64,000 nt of DNA from Comamonas granuli NBRC 101663 (GCF_000739995.1 NZ_BBJX01000001.1:308771-372770), one strand, 5' to 3'; positions 8,754-18,958 are shown, numbered from the stretch's first letter. Notes: generated from the letters alone by a model not told the origin. Numbers and translations: made by a program.

Positions 8754-9521
8754 TCAGGCCGCCTGCAGGTAGCGCGCAGCCAGCTCTGCCCGCGCCGCCG
8801 CATCCACCCCCAGTACGTCTTCCAGGTAGGTCGTGATGCCGCCGTACTGTGCGTCCACGCGGTGCAGCGCGGCGTCCAGAAAGTCCTCCTGCACGCCCCA
8901 CAGCACCTGCAGCACCTCGCGCGGTGCGGCGCTGGCCAGGCCCGTGGGCGGGCGGTAGTAGGTATTGGTGAGCAGGTAGTCCTGCATCACCACCTCCCGC
9001 GGCACGCCCAGGGCGAGCAGAAGGAGGGCGGCGGCAAAGCCGGTGCGGTCCTTGCCGGCCGTGCAGTGGAAGACCAGCGGCGCGTCGCTCTCGAGCAGCA
9101 GGCGGAACAGCCCGGCAAAGCGCGGCGCGTTGGCGTCCACGAAGGCGAGGTAGGTCTCCTGCATGAGCCCCACGGCGTCCTGCGCGCTGAGCGGGTGGCC
9201 GGCGCGCAGCAGCTCCTGGGCGCGCTGCACCACGGTGGGCTCGATGGTGAGCGGGTGGCAGGCCACGCCCGGCAGGGCATAGGCCTGCGCGGCGCGCTCG
9301 GCCTCGCCGCGAAAATCCACGGCGCGCGCCACGCCCAGGGCCTGCAACTGGTCCAGGTCCTGCGGGGTGAGTGCCGCCAGGTGGTCGGAGCGGAACACGC
9401 GGCGCCAGCGCAGCGCCCGCCCGCCGTGGCCGCGGTAGCCCCCCAGGTCGCGGAAGTTGCTGGCCCCCTGCAGCGGCAGCGCGCGCGGCAGGTCTTGCAT
9501 GGCGTGGGTGTGATCGGTCAT
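8754..9521 (-). CDS. Tyrosine-protein phosphatase (Tyr_phosphatase3-like)
   Basis: The 255-residue protein carries the P-loop signature HCTAGKDRTG, a CX5R catalytic motif with the Lys-Asp typical of the bacterial dual-specificity/tyrosine phosphatase group, related to mycobacterial PtpB and phosphoinositide-like phosphatases. The N-terminal SNFRDLGGYRG is also a family hallmark. No signal peptide is seen, so it is cytoplasmic. It stands alone on the minus strand between the methyltransferase and topB. The start MTDHTHAM was chosen because upstream in-frame sequence has no family similarity. Confidence 0.88.
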   Translation of the reverse strand: MTDHTHAMQDLPRALPLQGASNFRDLGGYRGHGGRALRWRRVFRSDHLAALTPQDLDQLQALGVARAVDFRGEAERAAQAYALPGVACHPLTIEPTVVQRAQELLRAGHPLSAQDAVGLMQETYLAFVDANAPRFAGLFRLLLESDAPLVFHCTAGKDRTGFAAALLLLALGVPREVVMQDYLLTNTYYRPPTGLASAAPREVLQVLWGVQEDFLDAALHRVDAQYGGITTYLEDVLGVDAAARAELAARYLQAA

Positions 9522-9607
9522 GCCCCCAAGCGTAGCGCAAGCGCGGACGGCGGGCCCGGCCGGCGCCGGGTGGCGCGCGGGGGCATTCACACGCGCTTCA
9601 CACCTTC

Positions 9608-12532
9608 TCAGCCCAGGTGCTGGCCCAGGATGCCGGCGAGCTCGAACATGCCGGCGCTGTCCTTGCCGAAGACGGCGCGCAGCTTGGCGTCGGCGTTGAT
9701 GGTGCGCTTGTCCTGCGGGTTCTGCAGGTTGTGCGCCCGGATGTACTCCCACAGCTTCTTGACCGCCTCGGGGCGGGCCACGGGTTCGCTGCCGATCACG
9801 GCGGCCAGGGCCGCGCTGGGGGCCTTGCCGGCAGCGGCCTTGCGCGGCGCCTTGGGCGCGGCGGCTTTCTTGGCCGCAACGGGTTTAACAGCTTTTTGGG
9901 CTGCAGCGCCCGCAGTCTTTGCGCTGGCAGCTCCCTTTTTGCTAGCAGGCGCCGCCGCCGTCTTGCGCGGCGGGTACTTGCTCTCGCGCTGCTCGAACTC
10001 GAAGTTGACCTTGCCCGCGTCCTTGTCCCAGACCAGGAAGGCCTTGAACGCGCGGCGCGTGCGCATGGAGACGAACTTGTCGAGCAGGTCGGTCTTGCCC
10101 GTCTGCAGCAGCTTTTCCATCTGCGCGCGCTCCACGGGCTGCTGCAGGATCACCTTGCCGCTCTTGAAGGTGCAGCTCGGTGTGGGTTGCGCCGCCGTGG
10201 GGACGGCGCGCGTGCACACGTAGTTGCTGCCGTGCTCATGCACGTCCGCGCCGCAGAGGGGGCAGGCCCCCAGGGAGGCGTCGGCAAATTCCACCAGCTC
10301 GCCGGTGTCCTCGGCGTTCTTGTCGTCGCCGAAGTCGAATTCGAGCTTGTAGTTCTTGGCTTCCTCGTCGAAGCTGATGGTGATCTCGGCCGTGAACGGC
10401 CAGCCCGCCTTGGAGCGGAAGCCCTCCAGCGGGCCGATGCGCTTGTGCGCCAGCAGTTCTTCGGCCTCGGCGGTTTCAAAGGTGCGCCCGGCGGGCGACT
10501 TGCCGAACGAGAAGCCGCAGCCCTGGCCGTTGCCGCCGGCGCCGGTGCAGGCGTAGCGGCGGTAGTTCTCCTTCACCACGCCACCGCAGTTGGGGCAGGG
10601 TGCGGACAGCGTCGCGTAGTCGCCGGGGATGGTGTCGCGGTCGTATTCCTTGGCCTTCTTCACCATGCGCTCGGTCATGGCGGCGATCTCCTGCATGAAG
10701 GCTTCGCGGCTCAGGAGGCCCTTTTCCATCTGTGCGAGCTTGTATTCCCACTCGCCCGTGAGGTCGGCGCGGCACAGCTCCTCGACTTCCAGGCCGCGCA
10801 GCAGCGTCATGAGCTGGAAGGCCTTGGCCGTGGGGATGAGCTCGCGGCCCTCGCGCAGCATGTACTTTTCGGTCAGCAGGCCTTCGATGATGGCCGCGCG
10901 CGTGGCAGGCGTGCCCAGGCCCTTCTCCTGCATGGCCTCGCGCAGCTCGTCGTCGTCGATCTGCTTGCCGGCGCTTTCCATGGCGCCGAGCAGCGTGGCT
11001 TCGGAGTAGCGCGCCGGGGGCTTGGTCTTGAGGCCCTTGGGGTCGGCCTGCTCCGTGCGCACCACCTCGCCGGGCTTCACGGGCACCAGGTTCTGGCCCT
11101 TGTCGCCGGCCTGGCCGCCTTCCACCTCGTCGGCCGCTTCCTTGCCGTAGATGGCGAGCCAGCCGGGCTTGACCAGCACCTTGCCCTCGGTCTTGAAACT
11201 GTGGCCCGCCGCCGTGCTGATGCGCGTGGTGACGGTGTACTCGGCGCTCGGGAAGAACACCGCCATGAAGCGGCGTACCACCAGGTCGTAGAGCTTTTGC
11301 TCGGCCTCGCTCAGGCCGCTGGGCGCCTGCAGCGTGGGGATGATGGCGAAGTGGTCGCTCACCTTGCTGTTGTCGAAGATGCGCTTGCTGGGGCGCACGT
11401 AGTTGTTGTTCAACGCCGTGAGGGCGTGCGGCGCCAGGTGGCGCATGCTGCTCTCGGCCAGCATCTCGAAGGTCTGCTTGGCGACGGGCAGGTAGTCCTC
11501 GGGCAGCGCGCGCGAATCGGTGCGCGGGTAGGTCAGGGCCTTGTGGCGCTCGTACAGGCTTTGCGCCAGGGCCAGCGTGGTCTTGGCGCTGAAACCGAAC
11601 TTGCCGTTGGCCTCGCGCTGCAGGCTGGTCAGGTCGAACAGCAGGGGCGAGGCCTGGGTGGTGGGCTTGCTTTCCTCGGTGACGGTGGCCGGCTGGCCAC
11701 GCACGGCGTCGGCGATCTGCTGGGCCTGCTGCGCGCTCCATACGCGGTCGGCGCGCATTTCCGGGTCTTCGCCCTTCTTCCACTTCGGGTCGAACCACTT
11801 GCCGGGGTAGTCGCCCGCCTCGGCGCCGAAGCGGGCATGGATTTCCCAGTAGTCGCGGCTGATGAACTTGCGGATCTTCTCCTCGCGTTCGACGACGAGC
11901 GACAGCGTGGGCGTCTGCACCCGGCCCACGGTGGTCAGGAAGAAGCCGCCGCCCTGCGAGTTGAAGGCCGTCATGGCGCGCGTGCCGTTGATGCCCACGA
12001 GCCAGTCGGCCTCGCTGCGGCTGCGCGCGGCGTCGGCCAGGCCCTGCATCTGCGCCTCGCTGCGCAGGTGCTCGAAGCCGTCGCGGATGGCCTGCGGCGT
12101 CATGCTCTGCAGCCACAGGCGCTGGATGGGCTTGCCCAGGCCGCCCTTGGCGCCACCCGCGTACTGCTCGATCAGACGGAAGATCAGCTCGCCCTCGCGC
12201 CCCGCGTCACAGGCGTTGACGAGCGCGGTCACGTCCTTGCGCTTGGCCAGGCGGACCACCGCGGCCAGGCGGCTCTTGGTCTTGTCCACGGGCTTCAAGT
12301 CAAAGTGCGGCGGGATCACCGGCAGGTGGGCAAAGCTCCACTTGCCGCGCTTGACGTCGAATTCCTCGGGCGCCTGGATCTCCACCAGGTGGCCCACGGC
12401 GCTGGTGACCACGTAGCGTTCGTTCTCGAAATGGTCTTCGTGCTTGTCGAACTTGCCCGCCACGGGGGTGAGGGCGCGCACGATGTCCTGCGCGACCGAA
12501 GGTTTTTCTGCGATGACCAGGGTTTTGCTCAT
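9608..12532 (-). CDS. topB: DNA topoisomerase III with C-terminal SWIB domain
   Basis: This 974-residue type IA topoisomerase relaxes and decatenates DNA by transient cutting of one strand. The TOPRIM domain (residues 1-150) starts KTLVIAEKPSVAQ and includes NACDAGREGE. The active-site tyrosine is in TYPRTDSR near residue 335. Two zinc-ribbon-like Cys clusters follow (CPNC...C; CPLC...C). Then comes a Lys/Ala/Pro linker (about 850-905), and the last ~70 residues (VARPEAVKKLWEYI... to the end) match a SWIB/MDM2-type domain. E. coli TopB (653 residues) lacks this tail. Part of the linker is encoded by a copy of the dispersed repeat. The gene is divergent from the SET gene across a 35-base alternating purine-pyrimidine tract. 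Confidence 0.95.
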   Translation of the reverse strand: MSKTLVIAEKPSVAQDIVRALTPVAGKFDKHEDHFENERYVVTSAVGHLVEIQAPEEFDVKRGKWSFAHLPVIPPHFDLKPVDKTKSRLAAVVRLAKRKDVTALVNACDAGREGELIFRLIEQYAGGAKGGLGKPIQRLWLQSMTPQAIRDGFEHLRSEAQMQGLADAARSRSEADWLVGINGTRAMTAFNSQGGGFFLTTVGRVQTPTLSLVVEREEKIRKFISRDYWEIHARFGAEAGDYPGKWFDPKWKKGEDPEMRADRVWSAQQAQQIADAVRGQPATVTEESKPTTQASPLLFDLTSLQREANGKFGFSAKTTLALAQSLYERHKALTYPRTDSRALPEDYLPVAKQTFEMLAESSMRHLAPHALTALNNNYVRPSKRIFDNSKVSDHFAIIPTLQAPSGLSEAEQKLYDLVVRRFMAVFFPSAEYTVTTRISTAAGHSFKTEGKVLVKPGWLAIYGKEAADEVEGGQAGDKGQNLVPVKPGEVVRTEQADPKGLKTKPPARYSEATLLGAMESAGKQIDDDELREAMQEKGLGTPATRAAIIEGLLTEKYMLREGRELIPTAKAFQLMTLLRGLEVEELCRADLTGEWEYKLAQMEKGLLSREAFMQEIAAMTERMVKKAKEYDRDTIPGDYATLSAPCPNCGGVVKENYRRYACTGAGGNGQGCGFSFGKSPAGRTFETAEAEELLAHKRIGPLEGFRSKAGWPFTAEITISFDEEAKNYKLEFDFGDDKNAEDTGELVEFADASLGACPLCGADVHEHGSNYVCTRAVPTAAQPTPSCTFKSGKVILQQPVERAQMEKLLQTGKTDLLDKFVSMRTRRAFKAFLVWDKDAGKVNFEFEQRESKYPPRKTAAAPASKKGAASAKTAGAAAQKAVKPVAAKKAAAPKAPRKAAAGKAPSAALAAVIGSEPVARPEAVKKLWEYIRAHNLQNPQDKRTINADAKLRAVFGKDSAGMFELAGILGQHLG
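9893..9949 (-). repeat. Dispersed ~55-bp repeat, copy 2 (inside topB)
   Basis: This reverse-orientation copy has the same spacing as copies outside genes: TTTTGGGCTGCAGCGC, 11 bases, GCGCTGGCAGCT, 7 bases, TGCTAGC. On the coding (minus) strand it reads in frame as about 18 residues of the Lys/Ala linker (ASKKGAASAKTAGAAAQK), the same frame as in moaC. Confidence 0.7.
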
Positions 12533-12592
12533 GGTTGGTTCTCGTCACTGTCATCGCCCGGCGCATGGCCGGGCGCTTCTACAATCTGGGCT

Positions 12593-12627
12593 CACACGCG
12601 CGTACACGCGCACGCGCATGTGTGCAC
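12593..12627. other. 35-bp alternating pyrimidine-purine tract (Z-DNA-prone)
   Basis: Every step from 12593 to 12627 alternates pyrimidine and purine, mostly CA, CG and TG dinucleotides. Such tracts flip to Z-DNA under negative supercoiling. It lies in the 118-base divergent spacer between topB and the SET gene. Confidence 0.8.
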
Positions 12628-12650
12628 TATCAAATTAACAGAGTTTTGCC

Positions 12651-13187
12651 ATGCCACGCCCCCGCCCTGCCGCCACCGGCCGCCGCATCCAGATCCGCCG
12701 CTCGGGCGTGCACGGCAAGGGCGTGTTCGCGGTGCAGGACATTGCCGAGGGCGAGGTGCTCATCGAGTACACGGGCGAAGTCATCTCCTGGCAGGAGGCG
12801 CAGGACCGCCACCCGCACGACCCGGCGCAGCCCAACCACACGTTTTACTTCCACGTCGATGAAGACCGCGTCATCGACGCCAAGTACGGCGGCAACGCCG
12901 CACGCTGGATCAACCACAGTTGCGCCCCCAACTGCTACGCCGACGAGCAGGACGGGCGCATCTTCATCACCGCGCTGCGCAACATCCGCGCGGGCGAAGA
13001 ACTGAGCTACGACTACGGGCTCATCATCGACGAGCGCTACACCCCCAAGCTCAAGGCCGAATACCCCTGCTGGTGCGGCAGCCCGAACTGCCGCGGCACG
13101 CTGCTGGCGCCCAAGCGCGGCTGGGCGCCGCCACAACCGAGCGCCCCCGCCGCACCGCGGCGCACGCGCCAGGGCCGCAAGGCATGA
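12651..13187 (+). CDS. SET-domain protein-lysine methyltransferase
   Basis: This compact 178-residue SET protein has SET-N GVHGKGVFAVQDIAEGE, the pseudoknot motifs RWINHSCAPNC (about residues 85-95) and GEELSYDYG (about 115-123), and a post-SET zinc motif CWCGSPNCRG. A basic Pro/Ala tail ends the protein. All residues expected for AdoMet and lysine binding are present, so an active lysine methyltransferase is likely. Targets in bacteria of this type are mostly unknown; DNA-binding proteins are candidates. Its stop overlaps the birA start (ATGA), so the two are coupled. Confidence 0.92.
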   Translation: MPRPRPAATGRRIQIRRSGVHGKGVFAVQDIAEGEVLIEYTGEVISWQEAQDRHPHDPAQPNHTFYFHVDEDRVIDAKYGGNAARWINHSCAPNCYADEQDGRIFITALRNIRAGEELSYDYGLIIDERYTPKLKAEYPCWCGSPNCRGTLLAPKRGWAPPQPSAPAAPRRTRQGRKA

Positions 13188-14014
13188 GCGCGCCGCTGCG
13201 CTGGCCCGCCGAGGCCTTGTGGGAGGCCGTGGCACCGCAACTGCCAGGCTTCACCGTGGAGGTGCTGCGCGAGATCGACTCCACCAACAGCGAGCTGACG
13301 CGGCGTGCCCGCGCCGGCCGCTGCGACAGCGTGCTGCTCGTGGCCGAGCAGCAGACGGCCGGGCGCGGGCGCATGGGCCGACCCTGGCGCAGCGCGCCGG
13401 GCGCCTCGCTCACCTTCTCGCTGGGCCTGCCGCTGGCGCCGCTGGACTGGTCGGGCCTGTCGCTGGCCGTGGGCGTGAGCGTGGCCGAAAGCCTGCAGCC
13501 GCAGTTGCCCGCCCCGGGCAGCGCCACGCCGCGCGTCGCCCTCAAGTGGCCCAACGACCTGTGGCTGGGCGGCGCGCGGGGCGACCGCAAGCTCGGCGGC
13601 ATCCTGGTGGAGACGGCCAGCGTCGTGGGCACGGCGGCGGCGCACGCGCCGGCCGGCGCACGCTGCGTGGTCGTGGGCGTGGGCCTGAACGTGCAGGCGC
13701 CCGAGGGCGCGGGCCTGTCGCTGCCGCCGGGCAGCCTGCAGGAGATCGAGCCCGACCTGGATGCGCCAACCGCCCTGCTGCGCATCGTGCCGCCGCTGGT
13801 GTCCACCCTGCAGGCCTTTGCGCTCTACGGCTTTGCGCCGCTGCAGCCGCGCTTTGCCCTGCGCGATGCGCTCGCCGGACGCCACGTGCAACTGAGCGAC
13901 GGCACCCAGGGCGAGGCCCATGGCGTGGCCGAGGACGGCGCCCTGCTCGTGCATACTGCGCAGGGCATGCAGGCCGTCACCAGCGCTGAAGTCAGCGTGC
14001 GCCCCGTGGCCTGA
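13184..14014 (+). CDS. birA: Biotin--[acetyl-CoA-carboxylase] ligase
   Basis: The 276-residue enzyme attaches biotin to the carboxyl-carrier protein of acetyl-CoA carboxylase through biotinyl-AMP. IDSTN, the adenylate-forming loop GRGRMGRPW (about residue 60), KWPNDL (about 120), KLGGILVE and VGVGLN are all present. There is no N-terminal helix-turn-helix, so this is the monofunctional form and should not repress biotin genes. The ATG overlaps the SET gene's stop by 4 bases; a SPOR-domain gene follows after 20 bases. Confidence 0.95.
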   Translation: MSAPLRWPAEALWEAVAPQLPGFTVEVLREIDSTNSELTRRARAGRCDSVLLVAEQQTAGRGRMGRPWRSAPGASLTFSLGLPLAPLDWSGLSLAVGVSVAESLQPQLPAPGSATPRVALKWPNDLWLGGARGDRKLGGILVETASVVGTAAAHAPAGARCVVVGVGLNVQAPEGAGLSLPPGSLQEIEPDLDAPTALLRIVPPLVSTLQAFALYGFAPLQPRFALRDALAGRHVQLSDGTQGEAHGVAEDGALLVHTAQGMQAVTSAEVSVRPVA

Positions 14015-14034
14015 CACTTTTGCCCCTCCACCCC

Positions 14035-14769
14035 ATGCTGCGCTTCGCCGTCATCGTGCTGCTGCTGGCCAACGCCGGTTACTTCGCCTGGTCCCAGGGC
14101 CACCTGGCCGCCTGGGGCCTGGCGCCCGAGCCCACGGGCGAGCCCCAGCGCCTGCAGCAGCAGATCCGCCCCGAGGCGGTGCGCCTGGCCGGCGTCCCCG
14201 CCAGCGCGCCGCAGCCTGCGCCCGCGCCCGCCGCCGCAGCGGCGCCCGAACCGGCGGCGGCCGAGGCCTCCAGCCCAGCCCCCGCGCCGCAGGCTGCCGC
14301 CGAGCCCGCGCGCGCCGCCGGTGAATGCCTGCAGGCCGGCATCTTCGACGAGACCCAGGCCGAAGCTCTGCGCCGCAGCGCCGCCACCGCCCTGCCCCAG
14401 GGCAGCTGGAGCCTGGAGCGCACCAGCATTCCCGGGCGCTGGATGGTGTACATGGGCAAGTTTGCCGACGCCGAGGCGCTGGCCAAGAAGCGCGCGGAGC
14501 TGCGCGAGCTGGGCGTCTCCTACGACCGGCCGGGCAGCGCCACGTTCGAGCCCGGGCTCTCGCTCGGCCGCTTTTCCACCGAGGAAGCCGCCCAGCGCGG
14601 CCTGGGCAACCTGACGGCCAAGGGCGTGCGCAGCGCCCGCGTGGTGCAGGAGCGCGCCGACGCCCCGGGCTACCTGCTGCGCCTGCCCGCGGTGGACGAG
14701 GCGCAGCGCGCGCGCCTGCCCGCGCTGCGCAGCGCGCTGGCGGGCAAGACGCTCAAGCCCTGCAGCTGA
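14035..14769 (+). CDS. SPOR-domain-like membrane protein
   Basis: The 244-residue protein has one N-terminal membrane segment (LRFAVIVLLLANAGYFAW), an Ala/Pro-rich spacer to about residue 95, and then a globular region. That region holds two SPOR-like halves (RWMVYMGKFADAEALAKKRAELRELG and later LSLGRFSTEEAAQRGLGNL). SPOR domains bind denuded peptidoglycan at division sites. It is usually found next to birA (and coaX) in relatives. The ATG at 14035 was chosen over a TTG 15 bases upstream. No Shine-Dalgarno is obvious, so coupling to birA is likely. Confidence 0.78.
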   Translation: MLRFAVIVLLLANAGYFAWSQGHLAAWGLAPEPTGEPQRLQQQIRPEAVRLAGVPASAPQPAPAPAAAAAPEPAAAEASSPAPAPQAAAEPARAAGECLQAGIFDETQAEALRRSAATALPQGSWSLERTSIPGRWMVYMGKFADAEALAKKRAELRELGVSYDRPGSATFEPGLSLGRFSTEEAAQRGLGNLTAKGVRSARVVQERADAPGYLLRLPAVDEAQRARLPALRSALAGKTLKPCS

Positions 14770-14777
14770 GCGCGGCC

Positions 14778-16217
14778 CTAGGCCTCGCGCAGCGGAAAAC
14801 GCACCGTGAAACGCGCCCCCGGCGGGTGCTGGCCCGGGCGCGCATCCTCCACCAGGACCTCGGCGCCGTGCTGGCGCGCAATCTCCTGCACGATGGGCAG
14901 GCCCAGGCCGGAGCCGTCGGCCTCCGAGCCCAGGGCGCGGTAAAAGGGCTGGAAGATGAGTTCGCGGTCGGCCTCGGGCACGCCCGGGCCGTTGTCCTCG
15001 ACCTGCAGCAGCAGCACGCGCCCGAAGGCGTCGCTGAGCACGCGCACGGTGATCACGCCGGGCCGCTCGGCGCTCGAGGGCGTGTAGTTGATGGCGTTGT
15101 CCACGAGGTTGCGCACCAGCTCCTTGAGCAGCGTGGGGTTGCCCACCAGCCACACGCCGGGCGAGCCCGGCCCGGCGCCGTCGTAGCCCAGGTCGATGCG
15201 CTTGTCCAGCGCGCGCGGCACCGAATCGCGCACCACGTCCATAGTCAGGCGCGCCAGGTCGCAGGGCAGGTGCGCCACGTGCATGCCGCTGGCCTCGGCG
15301 CGCGCCAGCGCGAGCAACTGGTTGACGGTGTGCGTGGCGCGCATGGACGCGCGCCCGATCTGCAGCAGCGACTGCTTGAGCTCCTCGGTGCTCGTGCCTT
15401 CGCGCTGCGCCAGGTCGGCCTGCATGCGCAGGCCCGCCAGCGGCGTCTTGAGCTGGTGCGCCGCGTCGGCCAGGAAGCGCTTTTGCGTGGCCAGCGAATC
15501 GTTCAGGCGCCCGAGCAGGTCGTTCACCGAATCGACGAGCGGCGCCACCTCCAGCGGCACGGTCTTGTGGTCCAGCGGCGAGAGGTCGTCGGGGCTGCGC
15601 GCGCGGATGCGCTCTTCCAGGCGGCTGAGCGGCTTGATGCCGCGCGCCAGCGCCAGCCACACCAGCAGCACGGCCAGCGGCAGGATGACGAACTGCGGCA
15701 GCATCACGCCCTTGATGATCTCGGTGGCCAGCACGCTGCGCTTTTCGCGCGTCTCGGCCACCTGCACCAGCGCCAGCGGCTCGCCCGCCAGCGGCAGGCG
15801 CACCCGGATGTAGGCCATGCGGATGGGCAGGCCGCGCAGCTCGGCGTCGCGCAGGCGCACGTCGCCGGGCGGTGCGGCGTCCTCCTCCTGGGGCACGGGC
15901 AGGTCGCGCTCGCCCGAGAGCAGCTCGCCGCGCGGGCCCAGCACCTGGAAGAACACGGTGTCGGCGTCGTCGGCGCGCAGGATCTCGCTGGCGGGCTGGG
16001 GCAGGTTGAACTGCGGCTTGCCCTGCTGCACCGCCACGAGCTGCGCCAGCGCGTGCGCGTTGTAGATCAGGGCGCGGTCAAAGGGCTTGTTGGCAATGCC
16101 CTGGGCCACCAGCCAGGTCAGCGCCAGGCTCACCGGCCACAGCAGCAGCAGCGGGGTGAGCATCCAGTCCAGGATCTCGCCGAACAGGGAGCGCTGCTCG
16201 CGCTGGAAGATCTTCAA
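14778..16217 (-). CDS. Two-component sensor histidine kinase (TctE/QseC-like)
   Basis: This 479-residue membrane kinase has a TM helix near 20-38, a periplasmic 2CSK_N-type sensor domain (about 40-165), a second TM (about 170-190), a HAMP-like linker, and a dimerisation box FLADAAHQLKTPLAGLR with the phospho-His near residue 253. HATPase motifs follow: N box NLVDNAINYTP, G boxes VEDNGPGVPE and GSGLGLPIV. It belongs to the OmpR-partner kinases of the TctE type, often tied to organic-acid uptake. Its partner regulator lies upstream on the same strand, separated by 261 bases that hold two repeats, which is unusual for such a pair. Confidence 0.92.
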   Translation of the reverse strand: MKIFQREQRSLFGEILDWMLTPLLLLWPVSLALTWLVAQGIANKPFDRALIYNAHALAQLVAVQQGKPQFNLPQPASEILRADDADTVFFQVLGPRGELLSGERDLPVPQEEDAAPPGDVRLRDAELRGLPIRMAYIRVRLPLAGEPLALVQVAETREKRSVLATEIIKGVMLPQFVILPLAVLLVWLALARGIKPLSRLEERIRARSPDDLSPLDHKTVPLEVAPLVDSVNDLLGRLNDSLATQKRFLADAAHQLKTPLAGLRMQADLAQREGTSTEELKQSLLQIGRASMRATHTVNQLLALARAEASGMHVAHLPCDLARLTMDVVRDSVPRALDKRIDLGYDGAGPGSPGVWLVGNPTLLKELVRNLVDNAINYTPSSAERPGVITVRVLSDAFGRVLLLQVEDNGPGVPEADRELIFQPFYRALGSEADGSGLGLPIVQEIARQHGAEVLVEDARPGQHPPGARFTVRFPLREA

Positions 16218-16240
16218 GATCGCCGTCCTGGTTGTTGGTG

Positions 16241-16294
16241 AAAATAGGGTCTAGCGCAATAGTAGAAAGCGCTATTAGCTACTAAATTAATAGC
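16241..16294 (-). repeat. Dispersed ~55-bp repeat, copy 3
   Basis: This reverse-orientation copy lies 5' of the sensor kinase gene. A 17-base arm is followed by 11 bases, GCGCTATTAGCT, 7 bases and TAATAGC. Block spacing is identical to the other copies. It is AT-richer than its surroundings. Confidence 0.75.
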
Positions 16295-16347
16295 GAAAAA
16301 TACCTGTCTTTTATGGCATGCGGTCGCATTCGCGGCGCCTGATCGTG

Positions 16348-16467
16348 GCACGCCCCAGACCAGCGGCCACCGCGCAAGGGCCGCCCCGCCGCGCTGGTGG
16401 CGTCCCCCCTCCCGCAGCGCGCAGCGCTGCGAGAGAGGGGGGAAGGAGCGCAGCGACACAGGGGGGG
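16348..16467 (-). repeat. Second dispersed repeat (~120 bp), copy A
   Basis: Its reverse complement matches the element at 47599-47716 over nearly its whole length. The shared core includes GACGCCACC, GCGCGGCGGGGCGGCCCTTG and CGGTGGCCGCTGG, plus an internal GCAGCGCTGCGCGCTGCG hairpin-prone block. It separates the response regulator from the sensor kinase. Confidence 0.8.
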
Positions 16468-16478
16468 AGTTCCCTACC

Positions 16479-17153
<675 letters not shown>

Positions 17154-17261
17154 GGGGTCTTGTCTCCTGGTGTCTTGTGCGGATTTTAGGACCATGCCCT
17201 CGCGAGCCGCGCCCCCTGCGGGTTTGCCCCAGGCGGGGCGCAGGCCGCGGCCCGCGCGGCG

Positions 17262-17747
17262 TCAGCCGGCGGCATAGGCCTCCAGCCCGAGCGCGACCAC
17301 GGTGGCCACCTCGGCGCCCACCTCGGCGCGGAATTCGGCCTCGGCCTGCGCCACGGCGCGGCGAAAGGCCTGCAGCCATTCCAGCCCCAGCGGGGTGAAG
17401 CGCACGATGCGTGCCCGCGCATCGCGCGGGTCGCGCTCGCGCGTGACCAGCCCCCAGGCAGCGCACTGGTCCACCAGGTCGGCCATGGACTGCTTGGCCA
17501 TGCCCGCGCGCTGCGCCAGATCGGTCAGGCGGTCGCCCGCCAGCGACAGATGGCGCGTGATGTGCACATGCGCGGCGCTCACCTGGTCGCGCGCCGCCAG
17601 GTTGGACAGGGCCAGCGGCACCTGGGCATCGCGCGCCATGAGCTGCAGCACGCGCGCGTCGAAGCGGCGCATGGCATGGCCCAGCAGGCGCCCCAGGTGG
17701 ATCTGGCGCCAGTCGTCATGGTGGGGAGGAGGAGGCGGAGTGTCCAT
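17262..17747 (-). CDS. MarR-family transcriptional regulator
   Basis: This 161-residue winged-helix protein (about residues 40-135) contains LTDLAQRAGMAKQSMADLVDQC as the recognition helix region and a wing ending in RERDPRDARARIVRFTPLG. MarR proteins bind as dimers and respond to phenolic or oxidative ligands. The His/Pro-rich start MDTPPPPPHHDD is atypical but has no other start. It is divergent from recA with a 131-base spacer; there is no reason to think it controls recA. Confidence 0.87.
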   Translation of the reverse strand: MDTPPPPPHHDDWRQIHLGRLLGHAMRRFDARVLQLMARDAQVPLALSNLAARDQVSAAHVHITRHLSLAGDRLTDLAQRAGMAKQSMADLVDQCAAWGLVTRERDPRDARARIVRFTPLGLEWLQAFRRAVAQAEAEFRAEVGAEVATVVALGLEAYAAG

Positions 17748-17798
17748 GGCATGCAGTGGGCAGGGGCAAATTGTCAGCCAAACTGACCAAAAAATCCA

Positions 17799-17827
17799 TT
17801 TACGCTAAGATGCCGCCCATCTAAACT
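17799..17827 (+). promoter_or_regulatory. Predicted recA sigma-70 promoter
   Basis: A -35 element TTTACG (17799-17804) lies 17 bases from a -10 element TAAACT (17822-17827). The first LexA box begins 2 bases after the -10, so repressor and polymerase would compete. Confidence 0.55.
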
Positions 17828-17828
17828 A

Positions 17829-17844
17829 CTGTTCAAGCATACAG
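17829..17844. promoter_or_regulatory. LexA (SOS) box 1 of recA
   Basis: This is a perfect CTGT-N8-ACAG match, the proteobacterial LexA consensus, just downstream of the predicted -10. It should repress recA until DNA damage. Confidence 0.85.
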
Positions 17845-17845
17845 A

Positions 17846-17861
17846 CTGTCGATCGAGACAG
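17846..17861. promoter_or_regulatory. LexA (SOS) box 2 of recA
   Basis: This is a second perfect CTGT-N8-ACAG, one base after box 1, giving 17-base centre spacing. It sits within an 8-bp inverted repeat (17843-17864, loop GATCGA) that would also form a hairpin in the recA leader RNA. Confidence 0.75.
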
Positions 17862-17878
17862 TCTTACCTGAAAGCACT

Positions 17879-18958
<1,080 letters not shown>

